Assembly (NCBI RefSeq): GCF_024281035.1
Contig: NZ_JAMXLH010000053.1
Span: 62,001-126,000 of the forward strand
Direction of reading: 5' to 3'
Source of the DNA: Paraburkholderia sp.
GTDB lineage: Bacteria > Pseudomonadota > Gammaproteobacteria > Burkholderiales > Burkholderiaceae
DNA length: 64,000 nucleotides
The translations under genes and the position numbers were made by a program. Of this stretch, positions 43,046 through 52,124 are shown piece by piece; within the stretch, counting starts at the first letter, position 1, and each line of letters begins with the position of its first letter. The notes under the pieces are model-generated. The model worked only from the letters and a program-made list of their open reading frames with translations. It did no database searches and was not told the origin of the DNA.

Positions 43046-45130
43046 TTAGTGTGCCGCGCGCTGTGCGATGCCCGCATCGGCCGGCATCGGTTCGAACGGC
43101 GTTTCCTGAACCGTCGGATGGTTGATGCGGCGTGCACGTGCAATCGCAATCAGGCCATACACGACGATGCTCACCACCACCACGATGAAGAGACCCGAGA
43201 GTGCCGCATCGACGTAGTCGTTGAAGATCATGCGCTGCATTTGCTCGACCGTCTTCGCCGGTCCGACGATTTTGCCTTCAGCGAGCGCCGCCGACAACTT
43301 CTGTGCGTGCGCAACGAAGCTCACCTTCGGGTTGCTGTCGAAAATCTTTTGCCAGCCGGCCGTCAGCGTGCAGATGAGCAGCCACAGCGTCGGCAGGCCC
43401 GTGACCCACGCGAACTTCTCGCGCTTCATCTTGAAGAGCACGACGGTTGCGAGCGTCAGCGCAATGCCCGCCAGCATCTGGTTCGAGATGCCGAAGAGCG
43501 GCCACAGCGTGTTGATGCCGCCGAGCGGATCGACCACGCCCTGATACAGGAAGTAGCCCCACGCGGCCACGCACAATGCGGTGGCAACCAGGTTGGCCGG
43601 CAACGAGTCCGTGCGCTTGAGCGACGGATGGAACGTGCCGAGCAGATCCTGCAGCATGAAGCGGCCTGCACGCGTGCCTGCGTCGACGGCGGTCAGGATG
43701 AAGAGTGCTTCGAAGAGGATCGCGAAGTGGTACCAGAAGGCCATCATCGCTTCGCCGCCGATCACCTGGTGCAGGATCTGCGCCATGCCGACCGCGAGCG
43801 TCGGAGCGCCGCCGGCGCGCGCGACGATGGTTGTCTCGCCAACCGCCTGCGCGGTGTGCGTGAGCATCTCCGGCGTCAGCACGAAGCCCCACTGGCCGAC
43901 CGTGTGCGCAACCGCGTCCGGCGTCGCGCCGAGCACGGCGAGCGGTGCGTTCATCGCGAAGTACACGCCCGGCTCGATCACCGAAGCGGCGACCAGCGCC
44001 ATGATCGCGACGAACGATTCCATCAGCATCGCGCCGTAACCGATGAAGCGCGCGTTGGTTTCGTTATCGAGCATCTTGGGCGTCGTGCCCGACGAGATCA
44101 GCGCGTGGAAACCGGACACCGAACCGCACGCGATCGTGATGAAGAGGAACGGGAACAGGTTGCCCGACCAGACCGGGCCCGAGCCGTCGATGAACTTCGT
44201 GAAGGCCGGCATCTTGAGTTCCGGCGCAACGATCAGAATGCCGATCGCGAGCGCGAGGATCGTGCCGATCTTCAGGAACGTCGAGAGATAGTCGCGCGGG
44301 GCGAGCAGCAGCCACACCGGCAGCACCGAAGCGATGAAGCCGTAGCCGATCAGGATCCACGTGAGCTGCGTGCCCGTGAACGTGAACCAGGCGGCGAGCG
44401 TCGGCGAATCGTGCACGACCTGGCCGAACGCGATCGACGCCATCAGCAGGATGAAGCCGATGATCGAGATCTCGCCGATCTTGCCCGGACGGATATAGCG
44501 GACGTACAGGCCCATGAAGATCGCGATGGGAATCGTCGCGGCGACGGTGAACGTGCCCCACGGCGAGTTCGTCAGCGCCTTCACGACGATCAGCGCGAGC
44601 ACCGCGAGAATGATGATCATGATCAGGAACGTGCCGAACAGCGCGATCACGCCGGGCACCGGTCCCAGTTCCATCTTCACGAGGTCGCCGAGCGAGCGGC
44701 CGTCGCGGCGCGTGGACAGGAACAGCACCACGAAGTCCTGCACGGCGCCCGCGAACACGACGCCCGCGAGAATCCACAGCATGCCGGGCATGTAGCCCAT
44801 TTGCGCGGCCAGCACCGGGCCGACCAGCGGGCCTGCGCCCGCAATCGCCGCGAAATGGTGGCCGAACAGCACGTATTTGTTGGTGGGCACGTAGTCGAGC
44901 CCGTCGTTGTGACGCACGGCCGGCGTCATGCGCAGGCCGTCGAGCTGAAGCACGGTGCTGGCGATGAAGCGGCTGTAGAAACGGTAACCGATCAAATAAA
45001 CGCAGATCGCGCAAATCACGATCCACAATGCGCTGACACGCTCGCCGTGCGCGAGCGCGATGGTGCCGAACGCGAACGCACCTAGCAGCGCGATGGCTGT
45101 CCACACAACGAAACTGGATACCCGACTCAT
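43046..45130 (-). CDS. cstA: Carbon starvation/pyruvate transporter CstA
   Basis: A 694-residue inner-membrane carrier with about 16 helices. The family segments GHHFAAIAGAGPLVGPVLAAQMGYMPG (near 90) and CGSVSGFHALISSGTTPKMLDNETNARFIGYGAM (near 340) are present. CstA and BtsT take up pyruvate, and some members peptides. The start follows AGGAGA. It is co-transcribed with the YbdD-like gene and diverges from a cache-domain sensor kinase and response regulator, so induction by an extracellular carboxylate is likely. Confidence 0.93.
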   Translation of the reverse strand: MSRVSSFVVWTAIALLGAFAFGTIALAHGERVSALWIVICAICVYLIGYRFYSRFIASTVLQLDGLRMTPAVRHNDGLDYVPTNKYVLFGHHFAAIAGAGPLVGPVLAAQMGYMPGMLWILAGVVFAGAVQDFVVLFLSTRRDGRSLGDLVKMELGPVPGVIALFGTFLIMIIILAVLALIVVKALTNSPWGTFTVAATIPIAIFMGLYVRYIRPGKIGEISIIGFILLMASIAFGQVVHDSPTLAAWFTFTGTQLTWILIGYGFIASVLPVWLLLAPRDYLSTFLKIGTILALAIGILIVAPELKMPAFTKFIDGSGPVWSGNLFPFLFITIACGSVSGFHALISSGTTPKMLDNETNARFIGYGAMLMESFVAIMALVAASVIEPGVYFAMNAPLAVLGATPDAVAHTVGQWGFVLTPEMLTHTAQAVGETTIVARAGGAPTLAVGMAQILHQVIGGEAMMAFWYHFAILFEALFILTAVDAGTRAGRFMLQDLLGTFHPSLKRTDSLPANLVATALCVAAWGYFLYQGVVDPLGGINTLWPLFGISNQMLAGIALTLATVVLFKMKREKFAWVTGLPTLWLLICTLTAGWQKIFDSNPKVSFVAHAQKLSAALAEGKIVGPAKTVEQMQRMIFNDYVDAALSGLFIVVVVSIVVYGLIAIARARRINHPTVQETPFEPMPADAGIAQRAAH

Positions 45131-45204
45131 GGTGTCTCCTGTTTGTACTTATAAGAATTACCGGCTCGAGGACCGGTTACGTAGCGCCTTCGATCCACCG
45201 GAAA

Positions 45205-45276
45205 TCGTTGCGAATCTCGTTGCGAATCTCGTTGCGAAGTTCGCTGTGAATCGCGTTGTGAATTTCGCTGTGAACC
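45205..45276. repeat. 12-bp tandem repeat x6 between cstA and its kinase
   Basis: TCGTTGCGAATC, TCGTTGCGAATC, TCGTTGCGAAGT, TCGCTGTGAATC, GCGTTGTGAATT and TCGCTGTGAACC lie in exact register within the divergent promoter region. Confidence 0.85.
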
Positions 45277-45370
45277 GGCGGCGCATTGCATGACGCAGTT
45301 GTGCCATGCTTTGGCCGTGTAGTATTCGCTTTCGCAATTCATACGACAAGCGCACAACTACGTAAGCACT

Positions 45371-45388
45371 CTACGTGGAATTACGTAG
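45371..45388. promoter_or_regulatory. Inverted repeat CTACGT-N6-ACGTAG before the kinase gene
   Basis: CTACGTGGAATTACGTAG lies 10 bp before the kinase ATG. Another CTACGT lies just upstream near 45358. It is a plausible site for the adjacent LuxR-type response regulator. Confidence 0.45.
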
Positions 45389-45398
45389 AACCTGTCAA

Positions 45399-46844
45399 AT
45401 GACAATGACTCTCAAAACGAAGATCTTTTTGCTCGCGGTCGTGCCGTTTCTGGCGGCGATTGCCGGCATCGGGATCGGCGTGCGCCAGCAGGCCACCGCG
45501 CTTGCGCAGACGCAGCACGCGACGATGCAGAACGCCTACCTGTCGAGCAAGGAACTCGAGCTGCGTCATTACGTTGAACTCGCAACGAGTGCGATCGCGC
45601 CGCTCTACAATGCGAGCCGCGACGCTTCGCCCGCCGAAGTCGCCGCGCGCCAGCGCGAAGCGCTTGCCGTGCTTCAGAAAATGGACTTCGGCCCGGACGG
45701 CTATTTCTTCGTCTACGACATGCATGGCCGCTCGCTGATGCATCCGCGCGAGCCGAATCTGGTCGGCCAAAACCTTTGGGACCTGCGCGATCCGCAAGGC
45801 GCGCTCACGATCCAGCGACTCATTGCCACAGCCGCGCAAGGCGGCGGCTACGTGCGCTACACGTGGCTGCGGCCGTCGACGGGCAAGCTCGCGCCCAAGC
45901 TCGGCTTCGTCGTGCCGCTCGAACGCTGGGGCTGGATGATGGGCACCGGCATTTATATGGATGACGTAGTGTCGACGCTCGGGCATATCGACGAACGCGC
46001 GTCCGCCAACATCGAGCGCACACTGCAGTGGCTCGGCGTGATCGCGCTTGCGGGCGTCGGCGTGATCGCGCTCTGCGCGCTCGTGCTCAACGTGAGCGAG
46101 TACCGCAGCACCGATGCCAAGCTCAAGCGCCTCGCGCAACAGGTGGTCGAATCGCAGGAACAGGAGCGCGCGCGGCTCTCGCGCGAACTGCATGACGGCA
46201 TCAGCCAGATGCTCGTCTCCGTGAAGCTGCTGCTCGAATCGGCGCTGGCGCGGCTCGAACGCGGCGAGACGCGCATCCCCGCAGCCGAAGCGTCGCTCGC
46301 CACCGGGCTCACGCGTCTATCGGAAACGCTGCGCGAAGTACGCCGCATTTCGCACGCGCTGCGCCCGTCGATGCTCGACGACCTCGGGCTCGCGGCGGCG
46401 CTCGAGCAACTCACGCGCGAGTTCGGCGAGGAATCGGGCATCAAGATCGACTTCACCCAGTCGATCTCGTCCGGCGGCGAGCCGTCGAAGGCGCGCACCA
46501 CCGCATTGCCCGATACAGTGAACACCGTCCTCTTTCGCATCGCCCAGGAGGCGCTCACGAACATCGTGCGCCACGCCAACGCGGCGCGCGCGGCGCTCAC
46601 GCTCGATGTGGCCGCAAGCGGCGTCACGCTGACCGTCGCCGACAACGGCCACGGCTTCGACGTCGCGCATGCCCAGTCCGATCCCCGCGCGGGGCTCGGG
46701 CTGCGCAACATGCGCGAGCGGCTCGAATCGCTCGGCGGCCAGTTCACGCTCAACTCGCGTCCCGGGCATACGGTTCTCACCGCCTGGGTGCCGGTCAAGG
46801 CGGGCGCCGCGGCTGCAACATCCAGAACAGGCAGTAACCGGTAA
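45399..46844 (+). CDS. Cache-domain sensor histidine kinase (NarL-type, HisKA_3)
   Basis: A 481-residue inner-membrane kinase. Two membrane helices (residues 8-26 and about 211-231) flank a single-cache sensor (MDFGPDGYFFVYDMHGRSLMHPREPNLVGQNLWDLRD), a fold that often binds small carboxylates. The HisKA_3 histidine is His265 in ARLSRELHDGISQML, and the ATPase has LGLRNMRERLESLGG. The ATG at 45399 is chosen; 45405 is an equal alternative. It diverges from cstA and is followed by its response regulator, so it probably senses pyruvate or a related acid and controls cstA. Confidence 0.88.
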   Translation: MTMTLKTKIFLLAVVPFLAAIAGIGIGVRQQATALAQTQHATMQNAYLSSKELELRHYVELATSAIAPLYNASRDASPAEVAARQREALAVLQKMDFGPDGYFFVYDMHGRSLMHPREPNLVGQNLWDLRDPQGALTIQRLIATAAQGGGYVRYTWLRPSTGKLAPKLGFVVPLERWGWMMGTGIYMDDVVSTLGHIDERASANIERTLQWLGVIALAGVGVIALCALVLNVSEYRSTDAKLKRLAQQVVESQEQERARLSRELHDGISQMLVSVKLLLESALARLERGETRIPAAEASLATGLTRLSETLREVRRISHALRPSMLDDLGLAAALEQLTREFGEESGIKIDFTQSISSGGEPSKARTTALPDTVNTVLFRIAQEALTNIVRHANAARAALTLDVAASGVTLTVADNGHGFDVAHAQSDPRAGLGLRNMRERLESLGGQFTLNSRPGHTVLTAWVPVKAGAAAATSRTGSNR

Positions 46845-46857
46845 AGAAAAAGACATC

Positions 46858-47496
46858 ATGAAACACACTGGCAAGCGGGCGCGCCTCGTACTCGTCGACG
46901 ATCATCCGCTCGTGCGCGACGGCCTGCGCGCCCGGCTCGAAGCGGTCACGGGCTTCGAGGTCGCAGGCGAGGCCGGCAACGCGGACGAAGCGCTCGCGCT
47001 CGCCGCCACGGTCGAGCCCGACCTCGTGCTGATGGATGTCGGCATGGCCGGGATGAACGGCATCGCGCTCGCGGGCATCTTTCACGACCGCTTTCCGGCG
47101 ATCCGCGTGCTGATGCTCTCGATGCACGACAACGTCGAATACGTGACCCAGGCCGTGCGTGCGGGTGCGAGCGGCTACGTGCTGAAGGATTCGCCGTCGA
47201 CGGAAATCGTGCGCGCCATCGAAGCCGTGCTGGCAGGGCAGACGTATTTCAGCGCGGGGCTGGGCGTGCGGATGATCCAGGCATCGGCGAAGGAAACGCC
47301 CGTCGAGCGGCTGACGCCGCGCGAGCGCGACATCCTCGACGCGCTCGCCGAAGGGCTATCGAGCAAGCAGATCGCGCAGCGCGCGGGGCTCTCGGTGCGC
47401 ACGGTGGAGACGCACCGGCTCAATCTCAAGCGCAAGCTCGATATCGAAGGTCAGGCGGAGCTGATCAAGTTTGCGGTGGAACACCGCAGGAAATGA
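46858..47496 (+). CDS. NarL/FixJ-type response regulator
   Basis: A 212-residue two-component regulator. The receiver domain has the acidic pair in VLVDDHPLV, the phosphoacceptor Asp60 in LVLMDVGMAG and the switch lysine in GYVLKDSPS. The C-terminal LuxR helix-turn-helix reads LTPRERDILDALAEGLSSKQIAQRAGLSVRTVETHRLNLKRKL. It starts 13 bp after the kinase stop and should act on the divergent cstA promoter. A GC hairpin follows it. Confidence 0.92.
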   Translation: MKHTGKRARLVLVDDHPLVRDGLRARLEAVTGFEVAGEAGNADEALALAATVEPDLVLMDVGMAGMNGIALAGIFHDRFPAIRVLMLSMHDNVEYVTQAVRAGASGYVLKDSPSTEIVRAIEAVLAGQTYFSAGLGVRMIQASAKETPVERLTPRERDILDALAEGLSSKQIAQRAGLSVRTVETHRLNLKRKLDIEGQAELIKFAVEHRRK

Positions 47497-47526
47497 CCGG
47501 GCGGGCGGCCATGCCGGCCGCCCGGT
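47496..47526. terminator. Hairpin after the response regulator gene
   Basis: ACCGGGCGG pairs with CCGCCCGGT, followed by TTC, between the convergent regulator and hpnM stops. Confidence 0.6.
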
Positions 47527-47574
47527 TTCGATGCATAGCCAACGTCGACCGCGGTCGACTGCGCTCAGCTACGG

Positions 47575-48174
47575 TCAGCTGCGCGCGTTGTGCTCGACGA
47601 GAAACTTGATGAGGCCGTCGATGCCGCCCTTGGCGATCTGGTCGGCGAACTGCGTCTGGTACACCTGGATCAGCCAGGCGCCCATCATGTTGATGTCGTA
47701 GATCTTCCAGCCTGTCGGCGTGTGCGTGAGGCGATAGTCGATCGCATCGTCGCCGCCGCTGCTGATCACGTGCGACTGCACGACCGTGTCCTTCGCACCG
47801 CCAGCCGTACTGGACGGCTGGAACTTGAAGGTCACCGCCGTATCGCGCAGTTGCGACAGCGATGCCGCGTAGGTCTTCACAAGCAGGAGTTGAAATTGCT
47901 CATAGAGCTTTTGCTGCTGCTCGGGCGTGGCCGTCGCCCACGGCTTGCCGATGGCGATGCGCGTGGTGCGCTGGAAGTCGGTGGCCGGAACAAAATGGGT
48001 TTGGACCACCTGGGTGATCCTGGCCATGTCGCCGCCGCGCGCCTGCGGGTCGGCCTGCATCGCCTTCACAGTGCCTTCCACGGCGGCTTTGACCGTGGCA
48101 TCGGGGGAACTCTGGGCCCATGCAGCGCCCGAGACGAAAGCGGCTGCGATAAATGCGGTGAAGTAACGTTTCAT
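47575..48174 (-). CDS. hpnM: MlaC-family periplasmic lipid-binding protein (HpnM)
   Basis: A 199-residue exported protein with signal peptide MKRYFTAFIAAAFVSGAAWAQ, then an MlaC/Ttg2D fold (VPATDFQRTTRIAIGKPWATATPEQQQKLYEQFQLLLVKTYAASL, then WKIYDINMMGAWLIQVYQTQFADQI). It should bind a lipid in the periplasm. It lies divergently opposite hpnN, which supports the hopanoid-associated name HpnM over a generic MlaC. No mlaBDEF genes are nearby. The 179-bp region between the two genes carries one -10-like box for each direction. Confidence 0.82.
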   Translation of the reverse strand: MKRYFTAFIAAAFVSGAAWAQSSPDATVKAAVEGTVKAMQADPQARGGDMARITQVVQTHFVPATDFQRTTRIAIGKPWATATPEQQQKLYEQFQLLLVKTYAASLSQLRDTAVTFKFQPSSTAGGAKDTVVQSHVISSGGDDAIDYRLTHTPTGWKIYDINMMGAWLIQVYQTQFADQIAKGGIDGLIKFLVEHNARS

Positions 48175-48237
48175 ACGCTCATCGGAACAGTGAGATTCAA
48201 GCGCCGTACCGCAGCGGGTCTACGGAACGGCGGATCC

Positions 48238-48305
48238 AGTATAACGGCTTTAAGGTCGAAACCCATGTGCGCGAGCCGCGCCCATATGAGCCAGGCCGGT
48301 ATACT
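48238..48305. promoter_or_regulatory. Divergent -10 boxes of hpnM and hpnN
   Basis: TATACT on the minus strand at 48238-48243 faces hpnM, and TATACT on the plus strand at 48300-48305 faces hpnN. The -35 hexamers are weak. Confidence 0.45.
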
Positions 48306-48353
48306 TATGCGCTTCGCCAAGAACAACGCCATCGTCAGGGCTCCCTCGCCTGT

Positions 48354-50981
48354 ATGCTGAAGCCATTCATCATCCAACTCGTCGCGTGGTCGGTACGCCG
48401 TGCGGCGTGGGTCATCGCACTCTCAACCGTACTGGCCGTGCTATGCGGCGTCTACGTCGCCAAACATTTCGAGATCAACACCGACGTGAGCGGCCTCGTC
48501 GAGAACGACGCGAAATGGGCCTCGCTCGGCGACGCCATCGACAAGGCCTTCCCGCAGCGCGGTCAGGCGCTGCTCGTCGTCGTCGAAGCGCAGGCGCCCG
48601 AACTCGCCGATGCCGCCGCCAACAAGCTCGCCAGCGCGCTCAAGAAGGATTCCAGTGAATTCGGCGCGGTCTCGCAGCCCGCGGGCGGGGCCTTCTTCGA
48701 GCATAACGGCCTGCTGTTCCTGCCCACGGCGACCGTGCTGTCGACCACGGGCCAGCTCGTGCAGGCGCGCCCGCTCGTCAACCAGCTCGCACGAGACCCG
48801 AGCCTCACGGGCCTCGCCGGCACGCTCACGACCACGCTGTTGCTGCCGCTGCAGATCGGCCAGGTCAAGTTGCCGCAGATGGCAACGCTGCTCGGCAGCG
48901 CCGCCGACGTCGTCGATCGGGTCGTGGCCGGCAAACCGGCCGCATTCTCGTGGCGCGGGCTCGTCGACAAGGATTCGGCCGCGCAACCCGCGTTCTCGTT
49001 CCTCACCGTGCAGCCGGTGCTCAACTTCGGCGCGCTCAAGGCAGGCGCGAACGCCTCGGAGGCGATCCGCGCGACCGCTGCGTCGCTGCATCTCGATAAG
49101 GAATTCGGCGCGCGCGTTCGCCTGACAGGCGAACAACCGCTCGCGGACGAGGAATTCTCCTCGGTGCAGGACGGCGCCGCGTTCAACGGCGCGCTCACGG
49201 CCATCGTCGTGCTCGTGATCCTGTGGCTCGCGCTGCGCTCGGGCAAGCTGATCGGCGCCGTGCTCATCACGCTCGTCATCGGCCTCGTCATCACGGCCGC
49301 GCTCGGCCTCATGATGGTCGGCTCGCTGAACATGCTGTCGGTCGCGTTCATGGTGCTGTTCGTCGGTCTCGGCGTGGACTTCGGCGTGCAGTTCGGCGTG
49401 AAGTACCGCGAGGCGCGCCATCAGGACGACCGGCTCGACGCCGCGCTGCTCAAGACCGCGCGCGTGATCGGCGTGCCGCTCACGCTCGCCGCGATCGCCG
49501 TCGCGGAAAGTTTCTTTTCGTTCCTGCCCACGGCATACAAAGGTCTTTCGGAACTCGGCCAGATCGCGGGCGTCGGCATGTTCGTCGCGTATTTCGCCAA
49601 CATGACCTTGCTGCCCGCGCTCATCAGCGTGTTCAAGCCGGCTGGCGAGGCGGGCTCGCCAGGCTTCGCATTTCTCGCGCCCGTCGACAAGTGGCTCGCC
49701 GATCATCGCAAGCCGGTGCTGATCGGCACGCTCGCCGTCGTGCTCGGCGCGACGCCGCTCCTGCTGCATCTGCGCTTCGACTTCAATCCGCTGCACCTGA
49801 AGGACCCGCACACGGAGTCAATGGCGACGCTCATTGCGCTGAAGAATTCGCCGGTCATTTCGCTGAACAACGTGAGCGTGCTCGCGCCGTCACTCGAAGA
49901 AGCCGACAAGATCGCCGCGAAGCTCTCGAAGCTGCCGGAAGTCGCGCGCGCCACGACGTTGAGTTCGCTGATCCCCGACAACCAGCAGCAAAAACTCACG
50001 CTGATTGCAGGCGCCGCGCAGCAGCTGCTGCCCGCCCTCACGCAGCCGCCTGCCGCGCCCGTGACCGATGCGGTTCGCGTCGAAACGCTCAAGCGCGCCG
50101 CCAACCAGCTTGCGCTCGCCGCCGACGATCACCCGGGCCCGGGCGCCGCGCAAGCGAAGCATCTGTCCGAGGCGCTGACGAAGCTTGCGAGCGCCGACGC
50201 GGCCACGCGCGAGCGTGCCGAACAGGCCTTCAGCCTGCCGCTCCGGCTCGCGCTTGCGCAGCTGGCGAACCTGCTGCAGCCCGCGCCGGTCACGCGCGAA
50301 TCGCTGCCGCCCGTGATGGTGCGCGACTGGGTGGCGCCGACGGGCGAAGCGATCGTCGACATCGCACCGAACGTGCCGGCGGGCGTCGACCCGAACGACG
50401 ACCAGATGCTCGCGCGCTTTTCCCACGCGGTGAAGGCGGCAGCGCCGGGCGCGATCGGCGGGCCCATCTCGATCCTGCATTCGGCGAACGTGATCATTCT
50501 CGCGTTCCTCGAAGCGGCGGGGTGGTCGGTGCTGCTGATCACGCTGCTCCTGTGGATCACGCTGCGCCATTTCGGCGACGTGCTGCGCACGCTGATTCCG
50601 CTGCTGGTCTCGGCGCTCGTGACACTGGAGTTGTGCGTCGTGCTCGGCATCCAGCTCAATTTCGCGAACATCATCGCGCTTCCCCTGATGCTAGGCGTAG
50701 GCGTCGCGTTCAAAATCTACTTCGTCATGGCGTGGCGCGAAGGCCAGACAGGCCTCCTCCATTCGAGCCTCACGCACGCCGTGCTGTTTTCCGCCGCGAC
50801 GACCGCCACCGCGTTCGGCAGCCTGTGGCTCTCGCATCATCCAGGCACGTCGAGCATGGGCAAGCTGCTCGCGCTCTCACTGTTCTGCACGCTCATTGGC
50901 GCTGTCGTATTCCAGCCGGTGCTGATGGGCAAACCGCGCGTCACGCGACGCGCAAGACCGCAATCCCAAGGGACCGATTAA
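48354..50981 (+). CDS. hpnN: Hopanoid transporter HpnN (RND superfamily)
   Basis: An 875-residue RND protein with two halves. Each half has one helix, a large periplasmic loop and then five to six helices (first cluster about 280-440, second about 700-860). HpnN moves hopanoids from the inner to the outer membrane. The start ATG at 48354 begins MLKPFIIQLVAWSVRRAAWVIALS. The key segment VLFVGLGVDFGVQFGVKYREARH is intact in the first helix cluster, while the second half has LPLMLGVGVAFKIYFVMAWREG. Its stop overlaps the mlaA start by one base (TAATG). Confidence 0.93.
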   Translation: MLKPFIIQLVAWSVRRAAWVIALSTVLAVLCGVYVAKHFEINTDVSGLVENDAKWASLGDAIDKAFPQRGQALLVVVEAQAPELADAAANKLASALKKDSSEFGAVSQPAGGAFFEHNGLLFLPTATVLSTTGQLVQARPLVNQLARDPSLTGLAGTLTTTLLLPLQIGQVKLPQMATLLGSAADVVDRVVAGKPAAFSWRGLVDKDSAAQPAFSFLTVQPVLNFGALKAGANASEAIRATAASLHLDKEFGARVRLTGEQPLADEEFSSVQDGAAFNGALTAIVVLVILWLALRSGKLIGAVLITLVIGLVITAALGLMMVGSLNMLSVAFMVLFVGLGVDFGVQFGVKYREARHQDDRLDAALLKTARVIGVPLTLAAIAVAESFFSFLPTAYKGLSELGQIAGVGMFVAYFANMTLLPALISVFKPAGEAGSPGFAFLAPVDKWLADHRKPVLIGTLAVVLGATPLLLHLRFDFNPLHLKDPHTESMATLIALKNSPVISLNNVSVLAPSLEEADKIAAKLSKLPEVARATTLSSLIPDNQQQKLTLIAGAAQQLLPALTQPPAAPVTDAVRVETLKRAANQLALAADDHPGPGAAQAKHLSEALTKLASADAATRERAEQAFSLPLRLALAQLANLLQPAPVTRESLPPVMVRDWVAPTGEAIVDIAPNVPAGVDPNDDQMLARFSHAVKAAAPGAIGGPISILHSANVIILAFLEAAGWSVLLITLLLWITLRHFGDVLRTLIPLLVSALVTLELCVVLGIQLNFANIIALPLMLGVGVAFKIYFVMAWREGQTGLLHSSLTHAVLFSAATTATAFGSLWLSHHPGTSSMGKLLALSLFCTLIGAVVFQPVLMGKPRVTRRARPQSQGTD

Positions 50982-52027
50982 TGAAAAACAAGCAAGCCGC
51001 GCTGACCATGGCCGCGGCAAGCCTCGCACTCCTCGTGACGTCGGGGTGCGCCACGGGCCCCGACCGCAAGCCGGGCGATCCGTTCGAGCCCGCCAACCGC
51101 GTGATCTTCAAGTTCAACGACACGATCGACCGCGCCATCGCGCAGCCGGTTGCCAAGGGCTACCAGAAGGTCACGCCGCACCCGGTGCGCCTGGCGATCA
51201 GCAACTTCTTCTCGAACCTCAGCGACGTCGGCAACCTGGCCAACAACGTCCTTCAGCTGAAGATCACCGACGCCACCGAGACCCTCATGCGTATCGCCAT
51301 GAACTCGACCTTCGGCCTCGGCGGCCTGATCGACTTCGCGACGGCCGCGGGTCTGCAGAAACATCCCGAGGACTTCGGCCTCACGCTCGGCCGCTACGGC
51401 GTGCCGGCCGGTCCGTACCTCGTGCTGCCGCTGTTCGGGCCAAGCTCGGTGCGCGACGGCATCGGCATGGGTGTCGACGTGAAGTTCAATTTGCTCAACT
51501 ACATCGACCCTGCCGTGCGCAATCCGATGTACATCGCGCAGTTCATCAGCGTGCGTTCGGATCTGCTCGGCGCGACCGATCTGCTTTCGCAGGCGGCGCT
51601 CGACAAATATTCGTTCGTGCGCGATGCATACCGCCAGCAACGCGAGTCGCGGCTGCGCGGGTCGTCGGGCAATCAGCCGCTGCCGAACTACGGCGATCCC
51701 GGTCAGTCCGGCGGATCCGGTAATTCGAACGACGTGCCGAACTATGAGGATCCGGGCGATTCCGGCGGTGCTGGTGGCGCTGGCGGTGCTGGCGGCAAGG
51801 GCGGCGCGAACAGCAACGGCGTGCCGAATTACGAAGATCCCGGCGAAACCTCGGGTAATTCAGGTGCTGCCGCCGCAGCGGCTTCGGCACCGGCAGCGGC
51901 ATCGGCTGCGGTTGCGGCGTCCGCCGCGCAAGCGCCCACGTCCGCTTCCGCACCCGTGCCTGCATCGGCGGCCAAGGCCGCGCCGAACGCCGCTGCATCA
52001 GCCCCGGTGCCTGCTTCGGCGCCCTGA
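50981..52027 (+). CDS. mlaA: MlaA/VacJ-family outer-membrane lipoprotein with repeat tail
   Basis: A 348-residue lipoprotein. The lipobox LVTSGC puts the lipidated Cys at 23. The MlaA domain covers about residues 30-220 (DPFEPANRVIFKFNDTIDRAIAQPVAKGYQ, then GRYGVPAGPYLVLPLFGPSSVRDG). After that comes an unusual 125-residue tail with three PNYxDPG repeats, Gly/Asn/Ser spacers and an Ala/Pro/Ser end. MlaA removes lipid from the outer leaflet. Coupling with hpnN by a one-base overlap suggests a joint hopanoid/lipid trafficking function. Confidence 0.9.
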   Translation: MKNKQAALTMAAASLALLVTSGCATGPDRKPGDPFEPANRVIFKFNDTIDRAIAQPVAKGYQKVTPHPVRLAISNFFSNLSDVGNLANNVLQLKITDATETLMRIAMNSTFGLGGLIDFATAAGLQKHPEDFGLTLGRYGVPAGPYLVLPLFGPSSVRDGIGMGVDVKFNLLNYIDPAVRNPMYIAQFISVRSDLLGATDLLSQAALDKYSFVRDAYRQQRESRLRGSSGNQPLPNYGDPGQSGGSGNSNDVPNYEDPGDSGGAGGAGGAGGKGGANSNGVPNYEDPGETSGNSGAAAAAASAPAAASAAVAASAAQAPTSASAPVPASAAKAAPNAAASAPVPASAP

Positions 52028-52055
52028 AGCGCACGTCGCAGCTCGCTTCACGACA

Positions 52056-52092
52056 AAAAGCCCCGCCAGGCGTGATGCCTGGCGGGGCTTTT
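52056..52092. terminator. Bidirectional Rho-independent terminator
   Basis: AAAAGCCCCGCCAGGC pairs perfectly with GCCTGGCGGGGCTTTT around GTGAT, between convergent mlaA and the thioesterase gene. Confidence 0.95.
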
Positions 52093-52124
52093 CTTTCCGG
52101 GTTCCGCGCGAAGAAACGCGGGAT

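Noticed and set aside
43010..45085. 691-codon frame on the plus strand
   Set aside because: It lies exactly opposite cstA and has the Arg/Asp/His-rich, repetitive composition of a GC-rich antisense shadow. cstA has clear membrane helices and a ribosome site.
45127..45357. Minus-strand frame encoding a QRDS-type repeat peptide
   Set aside because: The peptide repeat is only the translation of the 12-bp DNA repeat; there is no ribosome site and it overlaps the cstA promoter.
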